Notes: generated by a model not told the origin, from the letters alone. Shown: positions 34,987-43,878, counted from the first letter of the stretch. The stretch is DNA of 64,000 bases from Chryseobacterium gregarium DSM 19109 (GCF_000430845.1 NZ_AUMU01000013.1:79445-143444); one strand, 5' to 3'. Translations and numbers: made by a program.

Positions 34987-36531
34987 TTATTTAACAATTA
35001 ATTTTTCAGTATAATTTCCCCCATTTCCGGTATAGGTTTTTACAAAATATACTCCTTTGACCAGATTCTCAATATTGATTTCCTGAGTATTTCCTTTTTT
35101 CAAAATCAAACTTCCTTTAGCATCATAAACTTCAACTTTCTGAGCGGTATCACTCAAATAAACCACAGAGGTTGCCGGGTTAGGGTAAATTGATTTTTTC
35201 CTGTCCTTAAAATTTTCAGAAGTGCCCAGCTGGAACGGAGTGGTACTGATTTTAAAAAGCCCTTTCTGTGTTGCTGTTTCAGCATGAATATACAAATGGT
35301 TGTTATACGCGATCATAGGAGCCCCATATTGATTGATTTCGGTGAATGTATTATCCGGCAGAATAGGGATTGTATTGGCAGATGTTCCATCCGAAGTATA
35401 AATATTCAAGTCCCAGTTACCCGGATTGTTATTGTTCACTTTCACAGAATAGATAGTATTGTTGAATACAATAGGAGACCAGCGGCTTATTCCTTCAGGT
35501 CCCGGGTTGATATCTTTCAGCAGGCTTGTTCCAGCAACGGTTCCGTCTGTTTTCCATACTTCGCCTCCATAAGCTGAAGTATATACAATATCATATGCTG
35601 CATTATTATATACTAACGGAGATGAAGAAATAAAGGGAATACTGGTTAAGGTCGGTGCATTGGTTCCGTTTGATACATGCAGGCCATTGGTATTGGCCAT
35701 ATAGATATTCCCGTTCAGTACAAAAGGTAATCTTACCTGAGAATTGTAAGTGGTAAGGGCATCAAACAGAAAACCTGCATTGGCAGTATTTGAGGTCAGG
35801 TTTACAGAAGCGAATTTAAAAGTATTATTGGCTACCAGAAGATAAACCAGGTTATCATTGATTTTTGTAACGTTATGGATGAATATGCTTACATTAATCG
35901 GTGTGTAAGGGGCTGTATATAAATTCGTACTCACAGCAGGATCGGTAAGCTTTTCAATCCTTCTGTAATTGGCTAAGAAATATAACTCGTTATTGTATTC
36001 ATAAAAACCTCCCATATCATAAACGTCAATGGTATTGCCTGCTCCGATTTTGAACTCGCTGACTACTCCTGTTGTTAAATTCTTCACATACGTTTTTGAT
36101 GAATTGTAATTATAGAACAGATAATTTTTGAATATATAAAAATTCTCACAATAAGGAGCTTCGGCAGTAGTAATATTGGTGGTAAGATCAAGCTTAAACA
36201 AAGAGCTACCGCAATTGAAATAAATAAAGTTCTGGTAAAACATCAGATTACGCGGTCTTGCGAAAAAATAGCTAGAAGATGCCATTGCTGAAGACGTAAA
36301 TACAAACACCTCATTATTATCAAGATTTACCCTTGTCAGCTGGTACCTTTGGATACCGTTGATTACCTTTGTGGTATAACAGTATAGAAAATTATCTTTC
36401 TTCAAAATAGGAATCATAGCCTGGTCTGTTCCGTCAAGTCCGGAGTCTGCAGGTGAAGGTATCCAAGTTATGGATTGAGCAAAAATATTCAGTGAAAAAA
36501 TAATCAATAAAAGGAATAATTTTTTCTTCAT
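34987..36531 (-). CDS. T9SS type A sorting domain-containing secreted protein
   Basis: A 514-residue exported protein. It has a signal peptide (MKKKLFLLLIIFSLNIFAQS, cleavage after about residue 19) and a long beta-rich region with repeated motifs such as GEVWKTDGTVAGTSLLKDIN and WDLNIYTSDGTSANT, as in ELWKTDGT-type surface proteins of this phylum. The C-terminus (IYPNPATSVVYLSD ... NYTEKLIVK) is a type A T9SS sorting domain. It is thus delivered to or beyond the outer membrane; the binding partner is unknown. No link to the other T9SS gene beyond proximity. Confidence 0.88.
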   Translation of the reverse strand: MKKKLFLLLIIFSLNIFAQSITWIPSPADSGLDGTDQAMIPILKKDNFLYCYTTKVINGIQRYQLTRVNLDNNEVFVFTSSAMASSSYFFARPRNLMFYQNFIYFNCGSSLFKLDLTTNITTAEAPYCENFYIFKNYLFYNYNSSKTYVKNLTTGVVSEFKIGAGNTIDVYDMGGFYEYNNELYFLANYRRIEKLTDPAVSTNLYTAPYTPINVSIFIHNVTKINDNLVYLLVANNTFKFASVNLTSNTANAGFLFDALTTYNSQVRLPFVLNGNIYMANTNGLHVSNGTNAPTLTSIPFISSSPLVYNNAAYDIVYTSAYGGEVWKTDGTVAGTSLLKDINPGPEGISRWSPIVFNNTIYSVKVNNNNPGNWDLNIYTSDGTSANTIPILPDNTFTEINQYGAPMIAYNNHLYIHAETATQKGLFKISTTPFQLGTSENFKDRKKSIYPNPATSVVYLSDTAQKVEVYDAKGSLILKKGNTQEINIENLVKGVYFVKTYTGNGGNYTEKLIVK

Positions 36532-36887
36532 TTTTTTTAGTTTTATCGTTATATTATATAGAATCAGCTAATTTATACATTTTCACGAAAAAACAAACCC
36601 GAATAGGTATTTCATTATTTTTTATCGTTTTTTGAAATTTTTTATAATTACATAGATGAGATATTTAATTAATTTTATTGCTTTGCGTTAATTACCACTC
36701 AGACATTCAGTAGTTTATTTTAATAAAAAAGGAATCTGACTATTCAATCAATAATAAAACGCGAATGAACTGAGAAGGAAGATTTTAAAATTTATATTTT
36801 TGATTCATCTCAATTCGTAATATACACAGCCGCTTGAAATTTGCGAGGGGGTATACATAGTTTAAATTATAAGCCCGGAAACAAAAG
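36532..36887. other. non-coding gap upstream of the T9SS gene
   Basis: AT-rich, no gene or RNA seen. It should contain the promoter of the T9SS gene at 36531, but there is no clear TAnnTTTG box. Confidence 0.4.
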
Positions 36888-36911
36888 CTCCAAAGCCACG
36901 GGACTTTGGAG
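36888..36911 (-). terminator. intrinsic terminator of the 73-aa gene
   Basis: CTCCAAAG and CTTTGGAG form a perfect 8-bp stem with an 8-base loop, followed on the minus strand by CTTTTGTTT. It lies just after the stop at 36919. Confidence 0.7.
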
Positions 36912-36918
36912 TGCGTTT

Positions 36919-37140
36919 TTAAAAACTGACCCTGATGTCGGCAGGCGTTTCCATCCTGATGGTAATCCTCGTAGACTCGTCAATAAGCTCAGGGTTTGCT
37001 GCCGCAAAGGTACCGTCTTCTTTCTTTTCCTGTACTTTAATGTCCCCGAAGTCGACTTCGTCTTTGGGAATCTCGATGAAGTAAGCATTTGTTTCCTCAT
37101 CATGGGTAAAATGTTCTTTTTTGAAATCAATAAATTGCAT
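36919..37140 (-). CDS. small acidic hypothetical protein, 73 aa
   Basis: A 73-residue protein (MQFIDFKKEHFTHDEETNAY at the N-terminus, RITIRMETPADIRVSF at the C-terminus), acidic in the middle and probably beta-structured. Of two overlapping minus-strand frames here, this one has the natural composition, starts with ATG and ends just before the terminator; the other is a shadow. I do not recognise a family. No signal peptide. Confidence 0.65.
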   Translation of the reverse strand: MQFIDFKKEHFTHDEETNAYFIEIPKDEVDFGDIKVQEKKEDGTFAAANPELIDESTRITIRMETPADIRVSF

Positions 37141-37401
37141 AGTGATAGGGTTTGTTTAAAATTAATGTTAGCAATAATTGTGACATTCTGTAATATCCAT
37201 GATATAAAGAGTTTTTAGCCGGATCTGTTTTTACACAAATTTTCCTGCTCTATCATTATCTAAAATGTATTCAGTACCGGTTTAGTATATGGCGTGATGT
37301 CGTTGCCTGTATACAGAATTAAACAAAGAGAAGAACATCTGCATAAATGCATCAAAGCACCTTTACAGGATTTCATTAAAGAGGCAGTGCTGCTGAAAAT
37401 A

Positions 37402-38163
37402 TTAAATTTTTATGATATGCTTATAAAGTTTTAATACGTTCTTGATCCGGCGTTTTACCATCATCCTGTGGTTGGCCTTAAGGATTCTGGTGAAACAGTA
37501 TTCAGAAGCAATCCCTGAAAGCAAAGCATATTCAGAAGCTATGATTTTAATGGTTTCCGGATCATGGGTCAGCCTTGCAAAATTTTTAAGACGCTTATCG
37601 TTCTCAATATGCTCGTAAAAATTCATCCGGTTTAAATCTACAAGATAGATATGGTAGTCAGTGTTTTCCTTTATGATTAAAAAATTACCGGGGGAATTAT
37701 CAATAAATTCTATGCCACCGTTGTGCAGGCGGTACATCACTGAAACATATTCTTTAATGATTTTTTCCCGGTCAGGAAAAGAATAGTCCCCGAGGACGTC
37801 AGCTAAAGTGAATGCATCTTTTAACTGTTCGCTGATGTAATAGCTGGATGTCAGGCCGATAAAATCATGGTTTTCAACATATGCTATGGGTTTCGGGGTA
37901 TGGAAATTCTTACTGATCAGCATCTGTGCATATTCAAAAGACCGCCTGGCTTTGGATTTCCGGTAGAATTTATAAACATGCCGGTTGATGATATTGTGCT
38001 GCTTGAATGACTTGAAATTTAACGTAAAACCGTTGACCTCAAAAAATTTGATCACATTCCTGGTGCCGGTGCCTATTAAGGTCCCGTCATTTTTAAACCG
38101 GTTTAAAATAGCCATGATGTCTTGTCTGTATTGCGGTACGTCTCCGGCAAAAATCACTTTCAT
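37402..38163 (-). CDS. lipopolysaccharide kinase (InaA/KdkA-like) family protein
   Basis: A 253-residue protein-kinase-fold enzyme of the Kdo/LPS-kinase type. Marks are the glycine-rich start GTGTRNVIKFFEVNG, the lysine in LNFKSFKQ, the catalytic-loop-like GGIEFIDNSPGNFLI and the metal-binding YLVDLNRMNFYE. It would phosphorylate a core sugar of lipopolysaccharide on the cytoplasmic side. The GT9-family glycosyltransferase gene lies 12 bp upstream on the same strand, so the two act together in core assembly. Exact acceptor unknown. Confidence 0.82.
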   Translation of the reverse strand: MKVIFAGDVPQYRQDIMAILNRFKNDGTLIGTGTRNVIKFFEVNGFTLNFKSFKQHNIINRHVYKFYRKSKARRSFEYAQMLISKNFHTPKPIAYVENHDFIGLTSSYYISEQLKDAFTLADVLGDYSFPDREKIIKEYVSVMYRLHNGGIEFIDNSPGNFLIIKENTDYHIYLVDLNRMNFYEHIENDKRLKNFARLTHDPETIKIIASEYALLSGIASEYCFTRILKANHRMMVKRRIKNVLKLYKHIIKI

Positions 38164-38175
38164 AACGCTTCTTAT

Positions 38176-39228
38176 TTAAGGTTTAGGATCATTAAGGCTT
38201 TTAAGGATCAGTTCTGTGATACCTTGATGATCAACCCTGTTGGTATTGACCGAAAAGCTTTTATGGTTATAGGGTTGATAGCCTTTTTCATCCGTTACTG
38301 AAAACAAGCCGACGGTAGGCGTTCCCGAAGCGCTTGCCAGGTGCATGACCCCGTTGTCAGCAGCAATAAAAAGTGAGCAGGCTGCAATAAATGCGCCCAT
38401 CTCACGGATATCCGTGCTGTAGAAAGAAGAGATGGTGAAATTGAGTCTGGATATGTTTTCCACCGGCAAGAGTTCAATAATATTATAATCGGGGAAAGCC
38501 TGTGCCAGCTTTCCGTAAAATCCTGCCCACCAGTCTTCCGGGTAGCATTTGTCTCCGGTAGCATTCGTAAACAGGCAGATTGTTTTTTTGTCGTTTTTTA
38601 CCAGGTTGAATAATTTTTCCCTGCCGGCTTTTATTTCTTCATGATCCAGTTTAAGGTCAAGAGAGGGGAGCTGATGGGTAGGGCCATTGATTCCCAGCTG
38701 TACCAGATATTGTCTCAGGTTATAGATTGAATTTTTGGCAATATGCTGGTAATCGGCATGCCCTGAAGACAAGCTTTCATCAAAATCTCCGAACATCTTG
38801 TATTTTGAACGGGCAAAAAGGGTGGACAGTCTTCCGGATGACGACCCGTAATTGGCATTAATCACCAGATCGTAATTTCTGGTCTTGATCACTGCCCAGC
38901 CTTTGACATAGTTGAAAATATTTTTAAACGGCTTTTTGGGAAGCTGGATGATTTTGTTGATATGGGTATAGTTTTTATAGATGTCAGGAGTGATCCCGCC
39001 TTTTACGAAAAGATCAATCTCACTGTCGGGGAACGTCGCAATCACTTCCTGTACCAGCGGCGTCAGCAATACTAAGTTACCTAACCGGTGATTAGGCCGG
39101 GTAATTAATATTCTCCTGATCGCAGTGTTTCCTCCATTACCTGCTTCTTCATTCGATTTTCCTATGTTTTTAGTCAGATTGCGCATTACGGATCTTCTGA
39201 CCCCGTTAATTCTCTTGTGAATGTTCAT
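38176..39228 (-). CDS. glycosyltransferase family 9 (heptosyltransferase-like)
   Basis: A 350-residue GT9 protein. It carries a basic N-terminal extension (MNIHKRINGVRRSV) before RRILITRPNHRLGNLVLLTPL, the GT-B N-domain; the C-domain has TICLFTNATGDKCYPEDWW and the nucleotide-sugar site FIAADNGVMHLASASGTPTVGLFS. The family adds ADP-heptose or similar to lipopolysaccharide core. In operon with the LPS-kinase-like gene downstream; an 18-bp perfect palindrome lies 64 bp upstream of the start. Confidence 0.87.
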   Translation of the reverse strand: MNIHKRINGVRRSVMRNLTKNIGKSNEEAGNGGNTAIRRILITRPNHRLGNLVLLTPLVQEVIATFPDSEIDLFVKGGITPDIYKNYTHINKIIQLPKKPFKNIFNYVKGWAVIKTRNYDLVINANYGSSSGRLSTLFARSKYKMFGDFDESLSSGHADYQHIAKNSIYNLRQYLVQLGINGPTHQLPSLDLKLDHEEIKAGREKLFNLVKNDKKTICLFTNATGDKCYPEDWWAGFYGKLAQAFPDYNIIELLPVENISRLNFTISSFYSTDIREMGAFIAACSLFIAADNGVMHLASASGTPTVGLFSVTDEKGYQPYNHKSFSVNTNRVDHQGITELILKSLNDPKP

Positions 39229-39291
39229 GAACTGCAGGTTGATTTAAAGCTTATTATCAGGGAGTAAATTTAATCTTAAAATGGCAAAAAT

Positions 39292-39309
39292 TAATCAATC
39301 GATTGATTA
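39292..39309. promoter_or_regulatory. 18-bp perfect palindrome upstream of the GT9 operon
   Basis: TAATCAATCGATTGATTA reads the same on both strands. It lies 64 bp before the GT9 ATG, next to a minus-strand AATTTTTG (39284-39291) that resembles a -7 box, so it would fall in the promoter spacer and could be an operator. Confidence 0.5.
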
Positions 39310-39506
39310 TAACCATTTATGATGATGATAGATGAAAGCAATAATACAATAAGTTTCAATCTATAAAATATAGCTCAGAATTTTTGGTCTTACAGAACAT
39401 AGGATAATTGATTATCCGTAATTCGTCATCTCTATTAACTTGACGACACATAGAGCCCGGCTTGCATTTTTGATAATTGTTGAAAGTCATTCGTTTATTA
39501 TTTTAA

Positions 39507-39979
39507 ATGAATAATATCAGACCGGTTTGACCGGCAGATCCTGGAAACTCCGAGTGGCAATTCCGGGCTGAGCTATGCTGAGATTGGCCGGATGATTTCC
39601 CTTTCGCCATCTGTAACAAAAGAGAGGATCCGGAATCTGACCGATGTGGGTAATCAAAAAGATTCGGTATAGAAGCAGATTACCGGAAACTGGGCTGCGG
39701 CTTACACGTGGTTATTAACCTGATGTTCATTCATGATGCTTTAAAGGTTCATCAATAACCTGCCAAAATTCCCGGAGATCATACACGGTAAAAAAATGAC
39801 CGGTGGGTATTGCATTATGACAGACTGTGCTGCGGGACAGTACCCATCTGGCCGAAATGATCGACCGCCTGATCCTGTACGGAATACCGAGTATTTTCAT
39901 TCAGCTGTCAGAAATAGAAGCCGGGAATTCTTTAAGGATTGAAAATCATCATTTAATGGAAGGCGAGTTTTTCAGTTAA
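39507..39979 (+). pseudogene. Lrp/AsnC-family regulator, decayed
   Basis: Read through several frames, this stretch keeps the pieces of an Lrp/AsnC regulator: DRQILETPSGNSG, LSYAEIGRMISLSPSVTKE, then DYRKLGCGLHVVINL, NNLPKFPEI, MTGGYCIMTDCA, STHLAEMIDRLILYGIP and IQLSEIEAGNSLRIEN. Stops and frameshifts (for example TGA right after the first codons and TAG after QKDSV) show it is inactive. The pieces are in correct order and of normal total length, so the decay is recent. It converges on the HAD gene. Confidence 0.85.
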
Positions 39980-40631
39980 GGATACTTCTGAGCTGTGCGA
40001 CATCGGTCCTATGAAATTCATGTATGATCATATCGGCTTCATGGGCACAGATCCCTGTATTCCCAGGTGCATAGGCTGCGACTTTCATTCCTGCCGATCT
40101 GGCAGCAGCCATTCCCGAAGAAGAATCTTCAATGGCCAGGCATGCCGGATGGGCTACCCCGAGTTTTTCTGCAGCCAGAAGATAGACTGCCGGGTCAGGT
40201 TTTCCTGCGCCTACCTCATCTGCAGATGTTACCGCATCGAAATAATGGGCAATTCCCAATTTATTTAAAACCACCGGAATAATCCTGGCCGGAGAATTTG
40301 TTGCCAGGCCGATTTTGATGCCGGATTGCTTTAGCGAGTCTATAAATACTTTAACGCCTGTTATTTCGGAATGTCCGGTATTGATGAGTTCAATCACCCT
40401 GTCAATGACCTGATCTTCTACCGCCTGATGATCGGCCTCATTCCATGGGAATTTCTCATACCAGAATGCGGTAACTTCCTTGGTCGTCATCTGCTGGGTC
40501 AATGCGGTGAATTCTGCCGAAACCCGTACACCCAGTGATCCGAATACTTCTGATTCTGCCTGTTTCCAGAATTTTTCAGAATCTATCAGGACACCGTCCA
40601 TATCGAATATGACCGCTTTAAGATGTTTCAT
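39972..40631 (-). CDS. HAD-family phosphatase at the end of the thiamine operon
   Basis: A 219-residue HAD hydrolase with a cap. Motif I is FDMDGVLIDS (nucleophile Asp10, Asp12), motif II ATNS, motif III the lysine in GKPDPAVY, motif IV IEDSSSG. It resembles the YniC/2-deoxyglucose-6-phosphatase group. The ATG at 40631 overlaps the tenA stop by four bases, so it belongs to the thiM-thiE-thiD-tenA operon. A role as phosphatase of thiamine phosphate or a pyrimidine intermediate is plausible, but inferred from position. Confidence 0.82.
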   Translation of the reverse strand: MKHLKAVIFDMDGVLIDSEKFWKQAESEVFGSLGVRVSAEFTALTQQMTTKEVTAFWYEKFPWNEADHQAVEDQVIDRVIELINTGHSEITGVKVFIDSLKQSGIKIGLATNSPARIIPVVLNKLGIAHYFDAVTSADEVGAGKPDPAVYLLAAEKLGVAHPACLAIEDSSSGMAAARSAGMKVAAYAPGNTGICAHEADMIIHEFHRTDVAQLRSILN

Positions 40632-41281
40632 TGTTTCCAGATTTTTAAATGGTAAGCCGCTTCCCAAAATGAGTATTCCATTCGTGAAGAAGTTATGAAT
40701 GCTTCCGTCATTCGCTCTCTTATGGCAGGAGTGGTCTCTGAAGCAACCCGGTCACAGATGCTGACTGCCTGCTCTACGGCATTGGCAAAGTCTTCCCCTC
40801 CGTACGTGTCAATCCATTTCTGGTATGGGTTATTACCAGACTGATGGCGGCGGCAGATATGGTCTCCCACTTTTTTATAGATCCAGAAGCAGGGGAGCAG
40901 GGCTGCCATAGCAATCTCTACGGCGTCCAAAGCCGCTGTACTCTTGAGGAAATGGACATAATGATGGCAGGCAGGCTGCATAGTTCCTTTATCAGTTAAG
41001 CCGAAATCCCTGAAATAGGATTCATGGAGCGCATTTTCAACGATTATGGCAGTTTCAGCATACTTCAGGTAGTTTAATGTATCCTTTACATCGTGTGCCC
41101 TTGCTGCAATTAATGCCAATGCCCTTCCGAAATGCTCAAGGTATAAAGAATCTTGGCCCATATAAAAACGGAATTTTTCTTCAGGCAGGGTGCCGTCAGC
41201 CAGTTCTTCAATAAAAGGCATCTGAAGGATAGATTGGTAGGTACCTTCAATGGGTTTCCAGGCAGATTCAGACCAGTTCAT
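40628..41281 (-). CDS. tenA: TenA, thiaminase II / aminopyrimidine aminohydrolase
   Basis: A 217-residue TenA-type protein: GTLPEEKFRFYMGQDSLYL, the active cysteine in AALLPCFWIYKKVG and the glutamate in SRMEYSFWEAAYH. It salvages the pyrimidine half of thiamine by removing the amino group from base-degraded pyrimidines. It overlaps thiD by 14 bases and the HAD gene by four, so it is translationally coupled in the riboswitch-controlled operon. Cytoplasmic. Confidence 0.9.
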   Translation of the reverse strand: MNWSESAWKPIEGTYQSILQMPFIEELADGTLPEEKFRFYMGQDSLYLEHFGRALALIAARAHDVKDTLNYLKYAETAIIVENALHESYFRDFGLTDKGTMQPACHHYVHFLKSTAALDAVEIAMAALLPCFWIYKKVGDHICRRHQSGNNPYQKWIDTYGGEDFANAVEQAVSICDRVASETTPAIRERMTEAFITSSRMEYSFWEAAYHLKIWKQ

Positions 41282-42101
41282 TTTTAATTAGTTTTTGCGG
41301 GTTAAAAAAGTGGTTCAGCGGGCCGTTTCCTTTTCCGGTCACGACATCTTTTCCGGTGCTGATGGCTTCAAATACGTAGTCCTGTGCAAGCGCAACCGCA
41401 TTGTATAATGCTTCACCTCTGGCAAGATAGGCAGCGATCGCTGAGGAAAGCGTACAGCCGGAACCATGGGTATTGACGGTTGCCAGTTTTTCAGTTTCAA
41501 AAGAATACTGCTTTCCGTTTTCGTCAAAAAGTAAAGAAGTAACGGTGGATGAGTCCTGATGCCCGCCTTTCAGCAGTATATTTTTGCATCCGTATGCTAA
41601 GATCTTGTCTCCTGCCGTCCGCATTTCTTCAAGGGTCTTTACATTCATGCCGGCCAGTATGGAAGCTTCGTCCATGTTAGGCGTGATGATGTCGGCAATG
41701 GGGAATAATTTTTCGGTAATGGCAATGATGGTTTCCTCTACGATCAGCCGGTCACCGCTGGTCGCCACCATCACGGGATCGAAAACAACGGGGATTTTCG
41801 GATATTTGCTTAAGGTCATTACAATGGTTTCTACCAGTTGCGGGGTATGCACCATCCCGATCTTGACGGCCTGCGGGAAAATATCATCCAGCACAGCTTC
41901 GATCTGATCGGAAACGGCTTCGACCGGGATAGGGTATATCTTTCTTACGCCCGTTGTGTTCTGGACCGGAAGCGCGGTAAGTACCGAGGTGGCATAACAT
42001 CCAAGCGCCGAAAATGTCTTGATGTCGGCCTGAATTCCGGCACCGCCGCTGCCGTCAAAACCGGCAATCGTCATGACGGAAGGATAGGTATATTTTTTCA
42101 T
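41268..42101 (-). CDS. thiD: hydroxymethylpyrimidine/phosphomethylpyrimidine kinase
   Basis: A 277-residue ribokinase-fold enzyme. TIAGFDGSGGAGIQADIKTF binds substrate, VVFDPVMVATSGD is the metal/ATP region and NTHGSGCTLSSAIAAYLARG holds the catalytic cysteine-glycine anion hole. It phosphorylates HMP twice to HMP pyrophosphate, the pyrimidine partner used by ThiE. Overlaps thiE by four bases upstream and tenA by 14 downstream. Confidence 0.93.
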   Translation of the reverse strand: MKKYTYPSVMTIAGFDGSGGAGIQADIKTFSALGCYATSVLTALPVQNTTGVRKIYPIPVEAVSDQIEAVLDDIFPQAVKIGMVHTPQLVETIVMTLSKYPKIPVVFDPVMVATSGDRLIVEETIIAITEKLFPIADIITPNMDEASILAGMNVKTLEEMRTAGDKILAYGCKNILLKGGHQDSSTVTSLLFDENGKQYSFETEKLATVNTHGSGCTLSSAIAAYLARGEALYNAVALAQDYVFEAISTGKDVVTGKGNGPLNHFFNPQKLIKNELV

Positions 42102-42706
42102 TTCAGTATTTCATTTTTAAGTTCGTACGCTGCTTTCTCAGGATTTTCTGCACCGCAGACCGCCGAAACCACAGCTAAGGTGTCGGCTCCCGCTCTGATG
42201 ATGGCCGCCGCATTGGAAGAATTGATATTTCCGATGGCCACCAGCGGCTTATGGGTGAGGGAGCGTATTTTCGACAGGCCGTCCAGTCCCCATTCCGTAA
42301 CGGTATCTCTTTTGGTATCCGTACTGAATACGGGGCTGATGCCCAAATAATCTGATACGGCTGTATTTTCATTTTCCAGCTGGCTGAGGTATTCAATGGA
42401 ATACCCGATCATTTTATCTTTAAAATACGGCTGGTTCCTCAGTATATGCGGTGCCGTATCATGATTTCCGACATGAATCCCCTTACATCCGGCTTCCCAG
42501 GCAACTTCAGCATGATCATTAATGATCAGCGGGATATTGTATTTGTCCGTTACCTCTTTTAACTTTAAGGCTTTATAGAGAAACGCGGCAGTCGAGTCAT
42601 TTTTTTCGCGCAGCTGAATCACATCCACGCCTCCTGCAATCGATTGTTCCGCAACCTTGAGAAAATCTTTCCCCCGGCAGTCTTTTTCTGAAATCACCAG
42701 ATACAA
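42098..42706 (-). CDS. thiE: thiamine phosphate synthase
   Basis: A 202-residue TIM-barrel enzyme: VIQLREK, LIINDHAEVAWEAGCKGIHVG, DYLGISPVFSTDTKRDT and AIGNINSSNAAAIIRAGADTLAVVSAV are the substrate-binding loops. It joins HMP pyrophosphate to hydroxyethylthiazole phosphate from ThiM. There is no ATG at the N-terminus: the only plausible start is a TTG at 42706 just before YLVISEK, preceded by a stop 15 bases upstream, so a non-standard start is likely. Third-ranked in order after thiM; overlaps thiD. Confidence 0.9.
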   Translation of the reverse strand: MYLVISEKDCRGKDFLKVAEQSIAGGVDVIQLREKNDSTAAFLYKALKLKEVTDKYNIPLIINDHAEVAWEAGCKGIHVGNHDTAPHILRNQPYFKDKMIGYSIEYLSQLENENTAVSDYLGISPVFSTDTKRDTVTEWGLDGLSKIRSLTHKPLVAIGNINSSNAAAIIRAGADTLAVVSAVCGAENPEKAAYELKNEILK

Positions 42707-42725
42707 CAGGTAAGGAAATTAAGAG

Positions 42726-43529
42726 TTAACCTTCATGGTTATCCAGTTTTAAACGGTCAGAAAACTCTTCCTGCGTAATGGAATACAGATGATCAAGAAG
42801 GTAAACCTGCAGGCTTCCGGGGCCATTGCTTTGTTCAGCTGCCAGTTCTCCTGCAATGCCCAAGAGGCTCATAGCAGCCACCACCGCTTCCGTTTTATTT
42901 CCGGTAACGCCGAGAAAAGCGCCGATCATTGCTGATGCCGTACAGCCGAGCCCGGTTACTTTTGTCATCATAGGATGGCCGTTTTTTAAAGAGATCTTTT
43001 GGCCTTTGCTGATAACGATGTCGGTTTCCCCTGAAATGCAGACCACCGAATGATGCTTTTCTGCAAGAGATTGTGCCGCCTCAACGGCTTCATTGCTTAC
43101 GGCTGTACTGTCAACGCCTTTGGTAACGGCCCTGTTTGCTTTTGTCAGGGCGATAATTTCAGAAGCATTCCCGCGGATTACCGGAGGGTCTAAAGACAGC
43201 AGCCTGCTCAGGACCTGATCCCGGTAAGGGGTTGCGCCTGCCCCTACAGGATCCAATACCCAGGGTTTTTGCAGGTCGTTGGCCTTTTCTGCAGCAAGCA
43301 GCATGGCTTCTTCCCAGTATTCATCCACTGTGCCGATGTTGATGACCGATGCATTTGCAATAGCTGTCATATCTTTTACCTCTGATTTTGCATGGGCCAT
43401 TATCGGGGATGCACCAATCGCCAGCAGTGAATTGGCGGTGGTATTCATCACCACATAGTTGGTGATATTGTGAACGAGGGGAGCTGTACTCCTTACGCGG
43501 AGTATATGTTGCCAGAGTATAGTTTTCAT
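42726..43529 (-). CDS. thiM: hydroxyethylthiazole kinase
   Basis: A 267-residue ribokinase-fold kinase: HNITNYVVMNTTANSLL, ASPIMAHAKSE, PWVLDPVGAGATPYR, IRGNASEI and the VTGLGCTASAMIGAFL anion hole. It phosphorylates thiazole for ThiE and is typical of salvage operons. First gene of the operon, 70 bases downstream of the TPP riboswitch, so TPP levels should control the whole set. Confidence 0.93.
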   Translation of the reverse strand: MKTILWQHILRVRSTAPLVHNITNYVVMNTTANSLLAIGASPIMAHAKSEVKDMTAIANASVINIGTVDEYWEEAMLLAAEKANDLQKPWVLDPVGAGATPYRDQVLSRLLSLDPPVIRGNASEIIALTKANRAVTKGVDSTAVSNEAVEAAQSLAEKHHSVVCISGETDIVISKGQKISLKNGHPMMTKVTGLGCTASAMIGAFLGVTGNKTEAVVAAMSLLGIAGELAAEQSNGPGSLQVYLLDHLYSITQEEFSDRLKLDNHEG

Positions 43530-43599
43530 TTCTTATATTGTATGAATAAAAGCTTTAGGATACATCCGGAACAACGGCCACAGCGAATGTATGGCATGT

Positions 43600-43678
43600 T
43601 GCTTTTCCCTACGCCGGTGTAAGCCGTATCAGGTTCAAAGGGACTGTCTCAATTCTTTTTCAGAATACCCCTAAAGCG
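43600..43678 (-). ncRNA. TPP riboswitch (THI element)
   Basis: Read on the minus strand, the element contains GGGGTATTCTG, a TTGAGA variant of the CTGAGA box, GAACCTGATACGG and GGCGTAGGGAAAAGC in the right order and spacing for the TPP aptamer. It precedes thiM, so bound TPP would shut off the thiamine salvage operon. The expression platform (terminator or start-sequestering) is not obvious to me. Confidence 0.92.
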
Positions 43679-43862
43679 TCATGTAAAAGTATTGAAAAAT
43701 TTTCACCTGATCGGTAAAGCACGTTTAAATTTAGCATTGAAGCATATAAAATTTTTTAAAGGTTGTTTTTTTGAGTTTAAACGGGTTAAATGAAGGTAAG
43801 ATCTGAGCGATTAAGTAATCTTCAGAAAATTATTTTTAAAGTAAAGTTGAACAGGCTCTTAA

Positions 43863-43878
43863 AGTGATGCAAATCACA
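43863..43878. promoter_or_regulatory. Crp/Fnr-type dyad
   Basis: AGTGATGCAAATCACA fits the Crp/Fnr pattern TGTGA-N6-TCACA at nine of ten positions and is a perfect GTGAT-GCAA-ATCAC dyad. It lies 188 bp upstream of the GntA-like gene and about 190 bp upstream of the TPP riboswitch on the other strand, in an otherwise gene-free gap. Three Crp/Fnr proteins are encoded in the window. Confidence 0.35.

Noticed and set aside
37297..37434. 45-codon plus-strand ORF before the LPS-kinase-like gene end
   Set aside because: Reasonable composition but it overlaps the end of the convergent kinase gene and has no other support; may deserve a conservation check.
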